From Pleurotus ostreatus/Saccharomyces cerevisiae fusant (taxonomy: Eukaryota > Opisthokonta): DNA of 46,291 nt. The DNA lies in assembly GCA_024196135.1 (NCBI GenBank), contig JAMQCK010000163.1, forward strand, positions 1-46,291, given 5' to 3'. This document shows positions 1-9,852 of the stretch, piece by piece (positions within the stretch are counted from its first letter, which is position 1; every line of letters starts with the position of its first letter). Both the position numbers and the translations under genes were made by a program. The notes under the pieces were generated by a model that did not search any database, had not been told where the DNA came from, and saw only the letters and a program-made list of their open reading frames with translations.

Positions 1-140
1 GGCCTTGAGAGCGTTTATTCTTTGGGCTTGCACTTAACAACTTCTTTGCATTGCAGGCGCTGTACGCACCGCCTGTGCGGACCCGAGGAGAAAAATGGGA
101 TTTTTGCCGATTCTATTGCCATTTTTGGAGGCCGTCACAG

Positions 141-250
141 GAAAGCGGATAAATCCTGGGGGTCCCAAGAGGCCGTTCCAGAAAACGGATGAATTTGGGG
201 GCCAAAGGCCCAAGAAAAAAACGGATAAATGTGGGCCAAAGCCGGATTTT
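141..250. repeat. Three imperfect copies of a ~36-bp unit
   Basis: Three consecutive segments share the core ACGGATRAAT followed by a run of G and then CCAA (starts near 141, 181 and 213). The copies differ by several substitutions and indels. No function can be read from it; it resembles a decayed minisatellite. Confidence 0.5.
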
Positions 251-2557
251 CCAGGACGGCCTCCATGCGTATATTCCGGGGTCCTGCGACCGTTCCCTCG
301 ATCACATGGCGCTCGGAGGCTGCGAGTTCATTGAGCGTCGGGCTCAGAGACGAGGGGCAAATTGTGAGTTGAGAAAGTCGTGTTACGGTGCCCGGAGTAG
401 GCCTTCCAACACGTGTGACAAGCCGTCATCTGCTGCCGCGCAAGTTGTCCAGATGCGGGGAAGACTCGCCCACAAGGCGCATCGGGGTCGAGTGCGTCGG
501 TGCGGGCAGCAAACGCGCGGTATCCAGGAGGCACGCTCGTTCAAAGCCTAGACTGATAAGACCTGGGAATTGTTGCGAGGACGGGAAATCATCTCGGCTG
601 AGCACTTTCAAGTGTTGACTCAGGTGCAAACACCCGCTTCTTGGTCGATGTCGGCGCGCTTCTCTTGCGAGGTATAAATGTGGCCAAGACGAAGTTGTAC
701 TTTCGTGATCGGAACGCGGAACAGTGTTCGATGATGCTTGTTTTCCATCAGCGCCCGCTTGTTCTTGACCATCAAGTGGAGGACTCCTTCCCTCGTCCGG
801 TCATCACAGCTACAGTGGCTCTTCTGCATGAGAATGACCTTTGAACAATGACCCGCAGGTCTATCGCTTGCGATATGATCGTCTCGCGTTGGCCGCGACA
901 CGCGCGCTGCACAGCAGTACTGCTACGTTATCGCCGCCCGTCATTGTCCTCCCAGTGACCTCTGCTGATGATGGGAGACCAAATTCCATACGAAATGAAT
1001 TCGGGACAGGCAGAGCTGAGCTTCGGATTGCTGTCGCATAAGCAGCCAGATTCATGTGATGCGAAGCGCTCCCCTTGTCGGATATCCCGAGCGTCGGGCA
1101 CATTATGGGGCTGGGCAACGCCCGCCAAACGATCGGTTTGATGGAAGCAGACCCCCCGTCACCGTTCCGACCTCGCCGACCACCGCATTTGGCAGGTGCC
1201 CGATGCGCCCACAAGATCCAACAAGGAACCAGCAATGGTGGTACACACGAATCATGCCCGATGAAGCTGGCATCGAACCGTAGAAAGGTCGATTGGGTAG
1301 AGCAGACAGGAAACAGGCGCGCTATATTGCTTAGAGATACCGTGTTTCCTATGTCGGGAGGTGGAGCTCAGCTTCTATCATCTGGTGTACTTGATCCATT
1401 CGGTACACTCTCTCTTGATGTTTACGACGAAAGTTATCTCCCTTGGTCATTGTGATCTACCATCAGCGAGCACACGCTGCTGGAATATGTGTTCAGTTGA
1501 GTAAGAGCACGGCATCAATGGAAAGGCTAGAGCTATATTTATGCAGCCTCAGACGGCTCTGTACACTCACACAAGTGACAATTGGTCAATGCATGATATA
1601 TAGAGGAGTCCCAAAAGCTCTGCGACGGAAAGTATGGAGGATAACGCTGAGAGGCGTCCTCGCATCGGAGCCCGCGCCGCCGTCCGCATCACGTGAATGG
1701 TCAACAAGCGTGACCTGACATGCCCCATCACCTGCAGTTTTGCGTTGCGCGACGGTCCTGGCATCTCATCGGTCAAGACGGAATGTGTTCCCAATCACTA
1801 TGCCTAGGTTGTGTTGGGAGGAAATCCTCAGCCGACGACTTATCGTCGAGTTTCTTCTACTATACCAACGAATATTTGTCGGACTTACTATTCGTCCCAA
1901 AAAAAACCTGCGATGTGCCCTTCTGATATCATTCCACATCTGCCGGTGTCGAGCCGGCTAATGCGCGAAAGGGAAAACTGCATGGACTGCATTCTCGCCG
2001 TGGGAGGACCCCTTGTAAACATCGCCAAACTCCGATCACCTGGCGGGCGTTGCCCAGCCCCATAATGTCACATTATCAGTCATCACAGACGGATGCTTAG
2101 GCTATCATGTCCGTCCATAATGAAGATTTACCTCAAGACGCCTGCAGGCAGGGAGAAACGCGCCCCTTCGTGATATTCCTGCTGATCCCCCTGTTTGGAT
2201 AGGTTACTGCTTTGACGACATCATTGTATCTGCTTCAGGTCCTCCTCCTCCGTATCCGCATCCGCGGATGAATGGCCGCGCACTGATCATCACATAGAGG
2301 TCTCTGAGACGCAGACATGCAGCGGGAGAACAGCAGCCTGCCGCGGGAGGGCGCAGGCACTCAAAAGGCGAACAAGCGTGACAAGGCATGACATCAATCC
2401 CGAAAAGGCGATGTGACTCCCACAGCTTGCCCACAGCCTCCCCCTGCAGACGGCGCGAAAGCTGTCCGCGCGCTCGCCGAAGCTATCCTGCACGAGTATG
2501 CTGCAACGCGCGCCAGATCACCTGCAGAACACGTCGCGACACGAGGTCTGTGCGAAG

Positions 2558-2565
2558 ATATAAAG
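2558..2565 (+). promoter_or_regulatory. TATA-like box upstream of the Bud6-domain gene
   Basis: ATATAAAG lies about 280 nt before the ATG at 2842. The distance leaves room for a long 5' UTR, so the link to that gene is an inference. Confidence 0.3.
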
Positions 2566-2841
2566 GGCGCGCGCAACTCGGGAGCGTCACACAGCATCAC
2601 TCAACTCATCCGCTCAGTCCTTCTCCGCCGACCTGCGACTCGTTCGAGCGCCCGTGTATTCAGTTGCGCAAATCAGCAAGAGAGGAGGCTACTGTGCACG
2701 GCTTTGATTCAGTAGAGTCGAGGACGTACTTTGTCTTGTCTCCCGCCACCCGCCAGTCAGACGTTCGGCGTTCAGTATCCAGCCTGTTACATCCAGCACC
2801 TCATCTCGTTTCGCACCGCCGGAAGTTATCAGCCCATCAAC

Positions 2842-3685
2842 ATGGACTCTCCCTCGTACTACGAGCAGAACTACACGCCCGTGCGCTCGAACTCCGCGCA
2901 TAGCAGTATCAGGTCTCGGGCGTCTGATGGCAGCGCGGTGAGTGGGCTCTCTTGATCCTCCACCCCCTTCCAGCAGTGCGCGCCGTGTCCTACATAAGTG
3001 TGCCACCTCGCTGCTCTATCCGCTCACTAGATATCGCACACTTCGCACTCCCTACCCGTCCTACCCGGCTATACCCCTATACCCTACTGTTCACCGCCCT
3101 TGTAACATACCCACCGCCCACCACGGACGCACGCCCTCCACCCACTCCTTCGACTCGGCCCACATTCCTCACGATAACTAACATGTACGCCTACACCCAG
3201 CGCACGCCCGGCGACGTCCCCAACGCCGTCCGCTACCTCCTCCTCGCAACAAAGGACCTGCAGGAGGTGCTCGCGCAGTGGTCCGTCGGTGCGGCCACGG
3301 ACACGCAGGTCAGCGACGCGTACGTGCGCGTCGGGACGGACTTCAACCTCGCCGTGCACGCGTTTGCGTACCATAATATTGATTTGAGGTGGGTTCCAGG
3401 CTTTCACCCGGCTACTTGAGCCCTTCGGGGGCTATGGTTTTTCTCCGCATGCCCGTTCTATCAGTCACTGACACCCCATCCAGCGACATCCACCACGTCC
3501 CCAACGAGCTGCGCACCGCCCTCGAGCAATGCCTCGCGGATGACCCCTCGCCAGATACCCTCGCGCGCCACATGCCGAACGTCCGCGCTGTCATCTACCG
3601 CCTCCTGCAGGGCCTGCAGCGAAGGCAGGGTGCTTGGGAGCAGCAGCGGAGGCAGGGATCGAGGCTTGCGCCGGGGCAGGCTTGA
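2842..3685 (+). CDS. Small protein with Bud6/Aip3 N-terminal-like domain
   Basis: Predicted exons are 2842-2937, 3201-3388 and 3484-3685, giving 161 residues. Intron 1 (263 nt) ends in a clean CTAAC branch point followed by CAG; intron 2 is 95 nt. Residues from about 33 to 145 (start TPGDVPNAVRYLLLATKDLQ, then QVSDAYVRVGTDFN and LRTALEQCLADD) match, from memory, the helical N-terminal domain of fungal Bud6/Aip3 actin-interacting polarity proteins. Full-length Bud6 is several times longer and has a C-terminal actin/formin-binding core; this protein stops just after the N-terminal helices. It is therefore a stand-alone domain protein, perhaps a localisation adaptor. An alternative start is the ATG at 3183, which is in frame with exon 2 but lies inside intron 1 of this model. 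The eL37 gene follows on the same strand. Confidence 0.65.
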
Positions 3686-4238
3686 GCGAAGCTTAGTGCC
3701 GCTTGAGCCGCTCGGGTGGGGAACGGCTATCCCAGAAAGAACTCCATGACGGCGACGAGCGTGAACGACTACATCTGACCACGAAGAGCACGACCGCGAT
3801 GATAGAGGCCAGACCGGGTATTTATTTGCATAGATTCGATGTTGTACTACAATGTGCTATACTTATGTACCATGAAGACGAGTATTTAGATGACAATACC
3901 TTGCGCAATGGTCCCTTCTCCAATGAGCTTGAGCGGCAGTCGACCATGAAGCTTGGGGAACCAGGTATTGTAGCACGACCTCAAGGCGGGGCGCTACCTC
4001 TGAGGACATGAAAAAATTAATTGTATGAAAGGATCATATATCTCGCACATCCATCCTCCCCAGACTGTCCACAACTCACCAAACACGCAAGAAGCCCGCA
4101 AGTTCAACCACTTTCGGCAACCCCCGAACGCACGCGACACTATTGACATCTATTAGGCACGGCCCTCACGTGGGAAATTTCGCCCCCGCGGACGGATACA
4201 CAGCGCACCACCCTCAAGATCGGCGTCCAACTCAAAAG
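3686..4238. other. Intergenic region with the eL37 promoter and 5' UTR
   Basis: I see no coding signal. The last 200 bases before the eL37 ATG are pyrimidine- and C-rich, and an E-box-like CACGTG sits near 4167. Both fit a TATA-less ribosomal-protein promoter, but no specific factor site can be assigned. Confidence 0.45.
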
Positions 4239-5151
4239 ATGGTGAGTCCATGCCCGTCCGTGCTGCTGCGATGCGTCGGGGGTGTGCTGGGGAGTGCTCT
4301 GGTGGTCGAACGGGGCGATTTGGAGCGGTAGGGAGCGAGATGGAGGGTGGATGGGTGGTAGGGGGACCGGATGACGGGTCGGCGGGATATTGCCCATAGT
4401 ACCAGCGAGCTGTGCTGCGGCCACGGCTGCGCCTGGCGATGGCATAGGGCTGAGAGGACGTACCCCCGATGATCGCAGTGCACGGATATGCGCGCGACGA
4501 GACACGATGCTGACGATCGCGCGTTCTTGTCCATAGACGAAAGGTGCGTTGCGTGTTTCTTCTCTTGCGAGCCTTGCTTACCATTACACGCAGGTACCTC
4601 GTCCTTCGGTAAGCGGCACACGAAGTCGCACACGCTCTGCCGCCGCTGCGGGCTGCGTGCGTTCCACAGGCAGCACAAGAGTGCGTATCGATTTCCTGGG
4701 CTTGTCGCGTTCTCGATCACCCTCCCCTTATCCCCTCTATCCTGGCGCAACCCGCTTGCGATCGCGTCCAACCTAAATCCACTCCACACGAATCCCCTTG
4801 CTGACGCCCTGTCCAGCTTGCGCCTCGTGCGGCTACCCCTCTGCCAAGATCCGCTCGTTCGAGTGGGGCCAGAAGGCCAAGCGCCGCAAGACGACTGGTA
4901 CCGGCCGCATGCGCTACCTCAAGACGGTCTCCCGGCGGTTCAAGAACGGCTTCCGGTGCGTATTCGTATCGACCGAGAAGAAAATTGTAGCTGACGATAT
5001 TCTCTTACCCCTACCTCACTCTCCACAATCTCCACCTGCGCTGCTTTTCCCCTCGATCATCCCTTCGACTCCCCTGCTCCCCTCCTTCTGCCTTCGTTCA
5101 CCCAGGGAAAACACCGTGGCCAAGAAGCGTGTCCGTGCTTCCGCCGAGTAG
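4239..5151 (+). CDS. RPL37: 60S ribosomal protein eL37
   Basis: A structural protein of the large ribosomal subunit. Exons are 4239-4241 (ATG only), 4537-4543, 4594-4680, 4817-4955 and 5106-5151; the spliced product is 93 residues, the normal eL37 length. After M-T-K come [20 protein letters not shown], then [30 protein letters not shown] and [18 protein letters not shown], which is unmistakable eL37. The two CxxC pairs form the family's zinc-binding site. All splice junctions keep frame (donors GTGAGT or GTGCGT). Exon 1 is only the start codon and exon 2 is a 7-nt micro-exon. The first intron (295 nt) is much longer than those around it. Expression is presumably constitutive and growth-linked. 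Confidence 0.97.
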
Positions 5152-5903
5152 ACGCAGCGCGTTCTCGCCATCCGGAGTAGCAGACGTATATGATATGCTG
5201 TATCATACTGGGGAGACACATACGGCCCCCGCCCCGCTATCGCTTGTACCGCACTCGCATATGCCCCACGAAAATACATGCCCCATGCAGTCCTTCGTCG
5301 TCAGGAATGTACTCTATGAACTCGGAGATGTGCCAGGAAGCAAGAGACATCCAGGCTGTTGGACAACAAATGCGAATCGTTGATCAACCTGATAGTTATC
5401 TCCGTGTCCCTTGCCTCATTCCTGCTTGTGTCGTAACACGTTTCGTCCCAGCGCCTCACCGGGTATGCAGATCCCCCTTCCCCCTTCCCATGGCTTCGTC
5501 GCGATCCCACGGCGAGACGCGCGCTCCATGAAAATGCATGAGGGAGCAACCAAATGCTGCGCGAGGGGGAAAGGCGGCCGAGAGGTCGGCTGATCAGCGC
5601 GGGCTGATCACCCGCTGGCAAACTCAAAGCACCTTGCTTCCGACCGTCTTCACGGTCCTTGTGTTCTCTTGCTTGACGACCTTTCCTTTCGTCTCTCCCC
5701 TAGCAGTCACAGCAGTAGCTTGACTGGTTGCTGTCTGAGCGTCTGCACCAGCCTCTGCACGATCCAGTACTTGGTGGCGCGGCGGCTTCACAGTCCGCCG
5801 ACCTGCATACCTCGCCCGCGGCCTCGTTCCCCAGGCGCATCCGCCCTCGTTCGACAGGCGTTCCCTTCATTCATCTTGCCCCCCACTGCCAGCACCAGGC
5901 CTC
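5152..5903. other. Intergenic region between eL37 and the first membrane paralog
   Basis: It holds the eL37 3' flank and the probable promoter and 5' UTR of the next gene, with C/T-rich runs after about 5690. Short frames are present but I see no supported gene. Confidence 0.4.
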
Positions 5904-7008
5904 ATGTCCCCACCCAAGTTCATGTCCCTCGGCAACCTCATGTCCGCGCTCAACATCACCATGCGCGATGCAAACGCTTCCCACAACCTGCGCGCCCTCC
6001 CCAACCAACTCAGCGGTCGCACCACCGAGACCATGATCGGTCGCTCCCCAGACACGCTCATGGGCCGATCTACACAAGACCACGCCCAGTCTCGCAGCGA
6101 GCTCTTGGATCGCACCCTCCACACCCTCACCAAGCGCTCCTCGAACAGCGGCACCGTTATCGCCGGCGTCGTCGTCGGGGTCGTCGCCTTCCTGCTCATC
6201 TGCGGGGGCGTGTACGGGTGGTGGAGGATGCGCGAGCGGCGGAGGACAGGGCCGCCGAAGGAGATGATGGAGGAGAGGGGTGAGGTGGAGGAGGGTGAGT
6301 AGGCGTTCGTTTTCGCGCGATCTTCCCTCCGCGTAGCACGCTTCCCCTGCCCCTTCCAGGGACAACGTCGCTATCTCCCTCGTCATTCTAACGTCTCGCG
6401 TCTCTTCCATCGACCCGCCTCCCGCCTTCTCCCATTCACCATTCCCCCTCTTCTATCATCCCGTCCCGCTGTTCATCTCCCATACCGTGCCCTTCTCCCG
6501 CCTTCCCCTGTTCTGCCTCCCCCTCCGTCTCTCTCAATCCTCAACTGATCCCTCTTTCCCAGACATGGACGACGGCGACCACTACGACGCCGATATCCAG
6601 AATGCGGCTGACAACGGCGTGCGCGGGAGCAAGCTCTACGGGCCCAGCGGGCATAGGAACACGATGATCCTTGACGGTCCGGTGGTATTTGATGGCCAGC
6701 GCGGCTCGGTGTTCGGTGGTCAGCGACCACGAGCGTCGGGTGATAGAGGGACGAGGGGTTCGCGCGAGCACCATCGAATGGCGTCCGGCGATAGCCAGCG
6801 CACGAGGGTGTCCTACGACCAGCGGCCGAGGGGGTCGCACGACGGTGGCGCGAGGGGCTCCTACGACCACCGCCCGAGTACATCCAAGGACCACCGCCGC
6901 ATGGCGTCTGACGACCAGGGTGCGACGGTGTTCGGCGAGCCCGCGGTCATGGTGACCCCGTCGCCTGGGCATACACCGTTGAGGCAGGGGTTCACGGCCG
7001 AGCGATAG
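5904..7008 (+). CDS. Single-pass membrane protein, tandem paralog A
   Basis: Exons are 5904-6294 and 6563-7008, joined in phase 1, giving 278 residues. There is no clear signal peptide. Residues 1-80 are polar; one hydrophobic helix lies at about 84-106 (GTVIAGVVVGVVAFLLICGG), followed by basic MRERRR, which suggests a cytoplasmic C-terminus. The tail opens with DDGDHYDADIQNAADNGVRG and continues as a region rich in Gly, Arg, Ser and His with recurring RMAS and RGS motifs. No known domain is recognised. The gene 875 bp downstream encodes a paralog with the same order: LLDR plus LT(K/Q)R stretch, helix, basic stop, intron in the same phase, and the DDGDHYD tail motif. Its role may be a membrane anchor or sensor, but that is a guess. 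Confidence 0.7.
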
Positions 7009-7882
7009 GTGTGGTCGAGTGGAAATCAGGCCTTCGAGGGTGATGAGGTTTACGCAAACGAATGAGGAGCACCTGATACTGAATGGCTGGCCGCGCAGGC
7101 CGTGGCCGGTCTCTTGGAAGCACGCATCGACTTAACTATGTACTGACACCTGCCTCTCCTTGCACATAACGCTGAATGTAACATTATTCTCGAGAAATGG
7201 GATGCTGAACGCCTTGAGGGGGCGTTCTTGGTATACCATCCCGGTGGACATCGTGGCCGGCGGCTGATCTATGGAATCCGAGTCGAGCACATGAATACTA
7301 CTTGTCTTCCTCAACAGACTCTTCAATGGAGCTATCCGCTCCAGAACAATGGTGACCAGGTAACAATAGCCGCCAGAAACGGTCGAACAATAGACTGGCA
7401 GCACGCGACCGCCAAGGCCGAGCCCCGGGCCGCGGCGCGCAGCGAGCGCGCCCACTCGCGGGATCCCTTTGTTGATCGCGTCGCTCTCTTCCCACCACCA
7501 TCCCCGGCCCCCGCGAGCGGTTACGAGGCCGTTCTTGTACTCACAGGCTTTCGACTTATCTGACTGCACTTTCTGTCTACGAGTTCTTGCTTGTTCATCG
7601 ACCTTTACACACCAACTCAGACCGCGCCCCGACGCGTCACAAACTATAGACGTTTCGCGGGGACTTGCAGCAGCGCTACGTCTACGAGATTACGAGGCGG
7701 CTGAACCGACGTTCGGCTTGTGTGTTCACGGCCATCGGTGAGTGGTGGTAATGCCAGCAGATGACCTGGGTGGCTGACCAAGTTCGATGTTCGCAGCGAC
7801 TCTTCCTCACAAGCTATCGTCTCATCCCTACTCCTTCCCATAACGACCTCGCTACCTCTAAACACCACCTCAACATCCCATC
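7009..7882. other. Spacer between the two membrane paralogs
   Basis: It contains the 3' flank of paralog A and the upstream region of paralog B. A plus-strand open frame at 7228-7563 has no recognisable features. A C/A-rich leader runs into the ATG at 7883. I see no separate gene. Confidence 0.4.
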
Positions 7883-8871
7883 ATGAGCCCTGCCCTCGAC
7901 CGCGCCTCCGGCGTCGTGGACCCCCACCGCTTCCGGATAGGAACGATCGCACAGAACGCAGGGTCCCTCGTCCGACGGGCCACTCCCCTACTCGATCGCT
8001 CGACCCGCTCCCTCACTCAACGCGCCGGCGACGCCTCCCAAGAGACCTCCGAGCCGTCCACCTCCGACTCCAAGAACAGCAACACGGGCACGATTATCGG
8101 CGCAATTGTCGTCGGCGCGGCGCTGCTGCTCGTGATCGGCGGGTTCTTGCTGGCGTGGCGGCAAAGGAACAGCAGGAGGAAGGCGGAGTATATGGCGGCG
8201 GACACTGGGGGTGAGTGACTGGTTCTGTTCTGGAGCACTGGGGTCTTGTCGAGGGTGATGGAGAGCGTCAGATACTTTTCAGTAAACGCTATGCCCCCTC
8301 CTTGTCTCCCGTCCGCCCAACATCCCCACTCCTCCACTCCCTTCCCTTCACCCTTTCCGATCCTCCCTGACCTTCACTCCCAGACGCCTTCGACGACGGC
8401 GACCACTACGACATGGACGTCCAGCGCGCGGCCGACGACGGCGTGCGTGGCTTCCGCATGTACGGCCAGCGCGGGCGAGGATATGGCGAGGGCGGCAGCG
8501 GGCATGACGCGTACGACGACCCGTACGACGCACCGGCGGCGTACGATACACATAGGTGAGTATCACTTCTCTCATGGCGCAGGCCGTCTGTGCACAATCG
8601 AGAGTAACGACGCTGACATCACTTTAGTAGGTACGATGCCGACGCCCCGCCCAAGTACGATGGCAAGTACGACTCGCGGGGGCGGCCAATATCGACGGCG
8701 GAGTCGGGGAAGACCCTCTTCGACGACGGCTCCGAGTCCGAGGGGCGGAAGTACAACGATGGCGCGGGAGCGCGCGGGTACGACGACGGCGCGGAGCTGA
8801 GGAAGGTGCAGAGCGACGAGACGATCCACGTCGCGGCGCACCCGGCGGATAAGGAGGAAGGGCTGCGATGA
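7883..8871 (+). CDS. Single-pass membrane protein, tandem paralog B
   Basis: Exons are 7883-8210, 8384-8555 and 8628-8871, giving 247 residues. Residues 1-66 are polar with Ser/Thr near the membrane; the helix is at about 69-91 (TIIGAIVVGAALLLVIGGFL), followed by RQRNSRRK. The tail begins DAFDDGDHYDMDVQRAADDG, clearly homologous to paralog A, and is then rich in Tyr-Asp pairs. Intron 1 has the same phase and place as in paralog A; intron 2 is extra. The intron 2 acceptor is a TAGTAG tandem (8625-8630), so splicing may include or skip one codon (247 or 246 residues). No known domain is recognised. The pair arose by tandem duplication. Confidence 0.72.
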
Positions 8872-9852
8872 GGCTATCGTTGGTCGGAGGCGACGGGCTG
8901 TCTCGTTGGATAAGCATCCCTCCTCGTGAGAGAGGCGCATCTACAGAGGTGGCGGATGGGAAGGAGAGTTGACGGATGAGGACATGCCCACGCAGGCGGG
9001 CAAGATGCGCTCGCACGGCGGGGCCGGCTCCGCCGCGCTGGCGCACACAACGGACTATACTGCTGCTATCTCACTGTACACTGCTTCTGTCTCTCATTGC
9101 TAGCGCATCTTCGTACTGATCAATGACACGCTGTTGTGGACACTTTCTGCCCTTGCAATGCTATTCTAAACGTCTGGGAAAGTGGGTGACGTGCGCGGGA
9201 CCTTCCGGAGTGGCTGCTCGGCTGCAGTGGAGGTGCAGTGCCGTCTTCGGGGTGCGTGTCTCGTCGTTGATATTGCTGAAAGTATTGACAGTCGACTATC
9301 TTACAGCGAACACTTCATTGATACGACACCTTGACGTTCTGCTCGTCCTATTTCCCCCTTCATCATCCCGATACTGTCTGTCCGAGTCCGTCAGTTACGG
9401 CCTTCTCTTTATCGGCGCCACTTGCGTCTTTCGCTGCGTACTCGTTAGCGTCGAGTGCTCACGAGAGGGATAGTCGCTTACTCGAGCTACGCTTCTGTCG
9501 GGATAACCATGCAGGCATTGTCGGCCAAAGACCGCTTCGAAAAGCAAAGACTGGTCGACGCGAGTGATTTGTAAGCGTGCAAGTATGCGTTCGAAAGCGA
9601 GCATGTGTATTCACCAGATTTCATAGGCTTTTGTTCTGCTTGTGCTGGTCCCTGAGATGTGCTCGCATCATTGCTCCTACCCCATTGCATGCGCAACCCG
9701 ACCTCTCCTGCCGTATCCGAGCTTGGTGTACCACGAACGTCTATCTGTCTATACAGAGCCGCAAATGGCAGTGCGTATGGGCCGAAGACGCGCTTTCCAT
9801 CTTCGTGAAGCGGCCAAATCCCTCTGGGATTCTGGGTAAGTCGCTTGGTGTA
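8872..9852. other. Intergenic region between convergent genes
   Basis: It separates the 3' ends of membrane paralog B (plus) and the DUF6535 gene (minus). An alternative last exon of the DUF6535 gene may reach 9741 (see that entry). I see no other coding signal. Confidence 0.4.

Larger units (their letters stand above)
1..2841. other. Long stretch without a supportable gene
   Basis: Short open frames occur on both strands but none shows a domain, a consistent splice pattern or a credible start. The only structure I see is the short degenerate repeat near 141-250 and a TATA-like element near 2558 that probably belongs to the next gene. It could contain non-coding transcripts or decayed DNA. 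Confidence 0.5.

Noticed and set aside
4242..4536. Possible C/D-box snoRNA in the long first intron of eL37
   Set aside because: A TGATGA-like and a CTGA-like box occur about 40 nt apart, but there is no terminal stem and the spacing is too short.
4153..4789. Long minus-strand open frames opposite the eL37 gene
   Set aside because: They lie antisense to a confident ribosomal-protein gene and its introns and have no recognisable content.
6541..6972. Open frame antisense to the tail of membrane paralog A
   Set aside because: A shadow of the Gly/Arg/Ser-rich coding exon, caused by strong codon bias.
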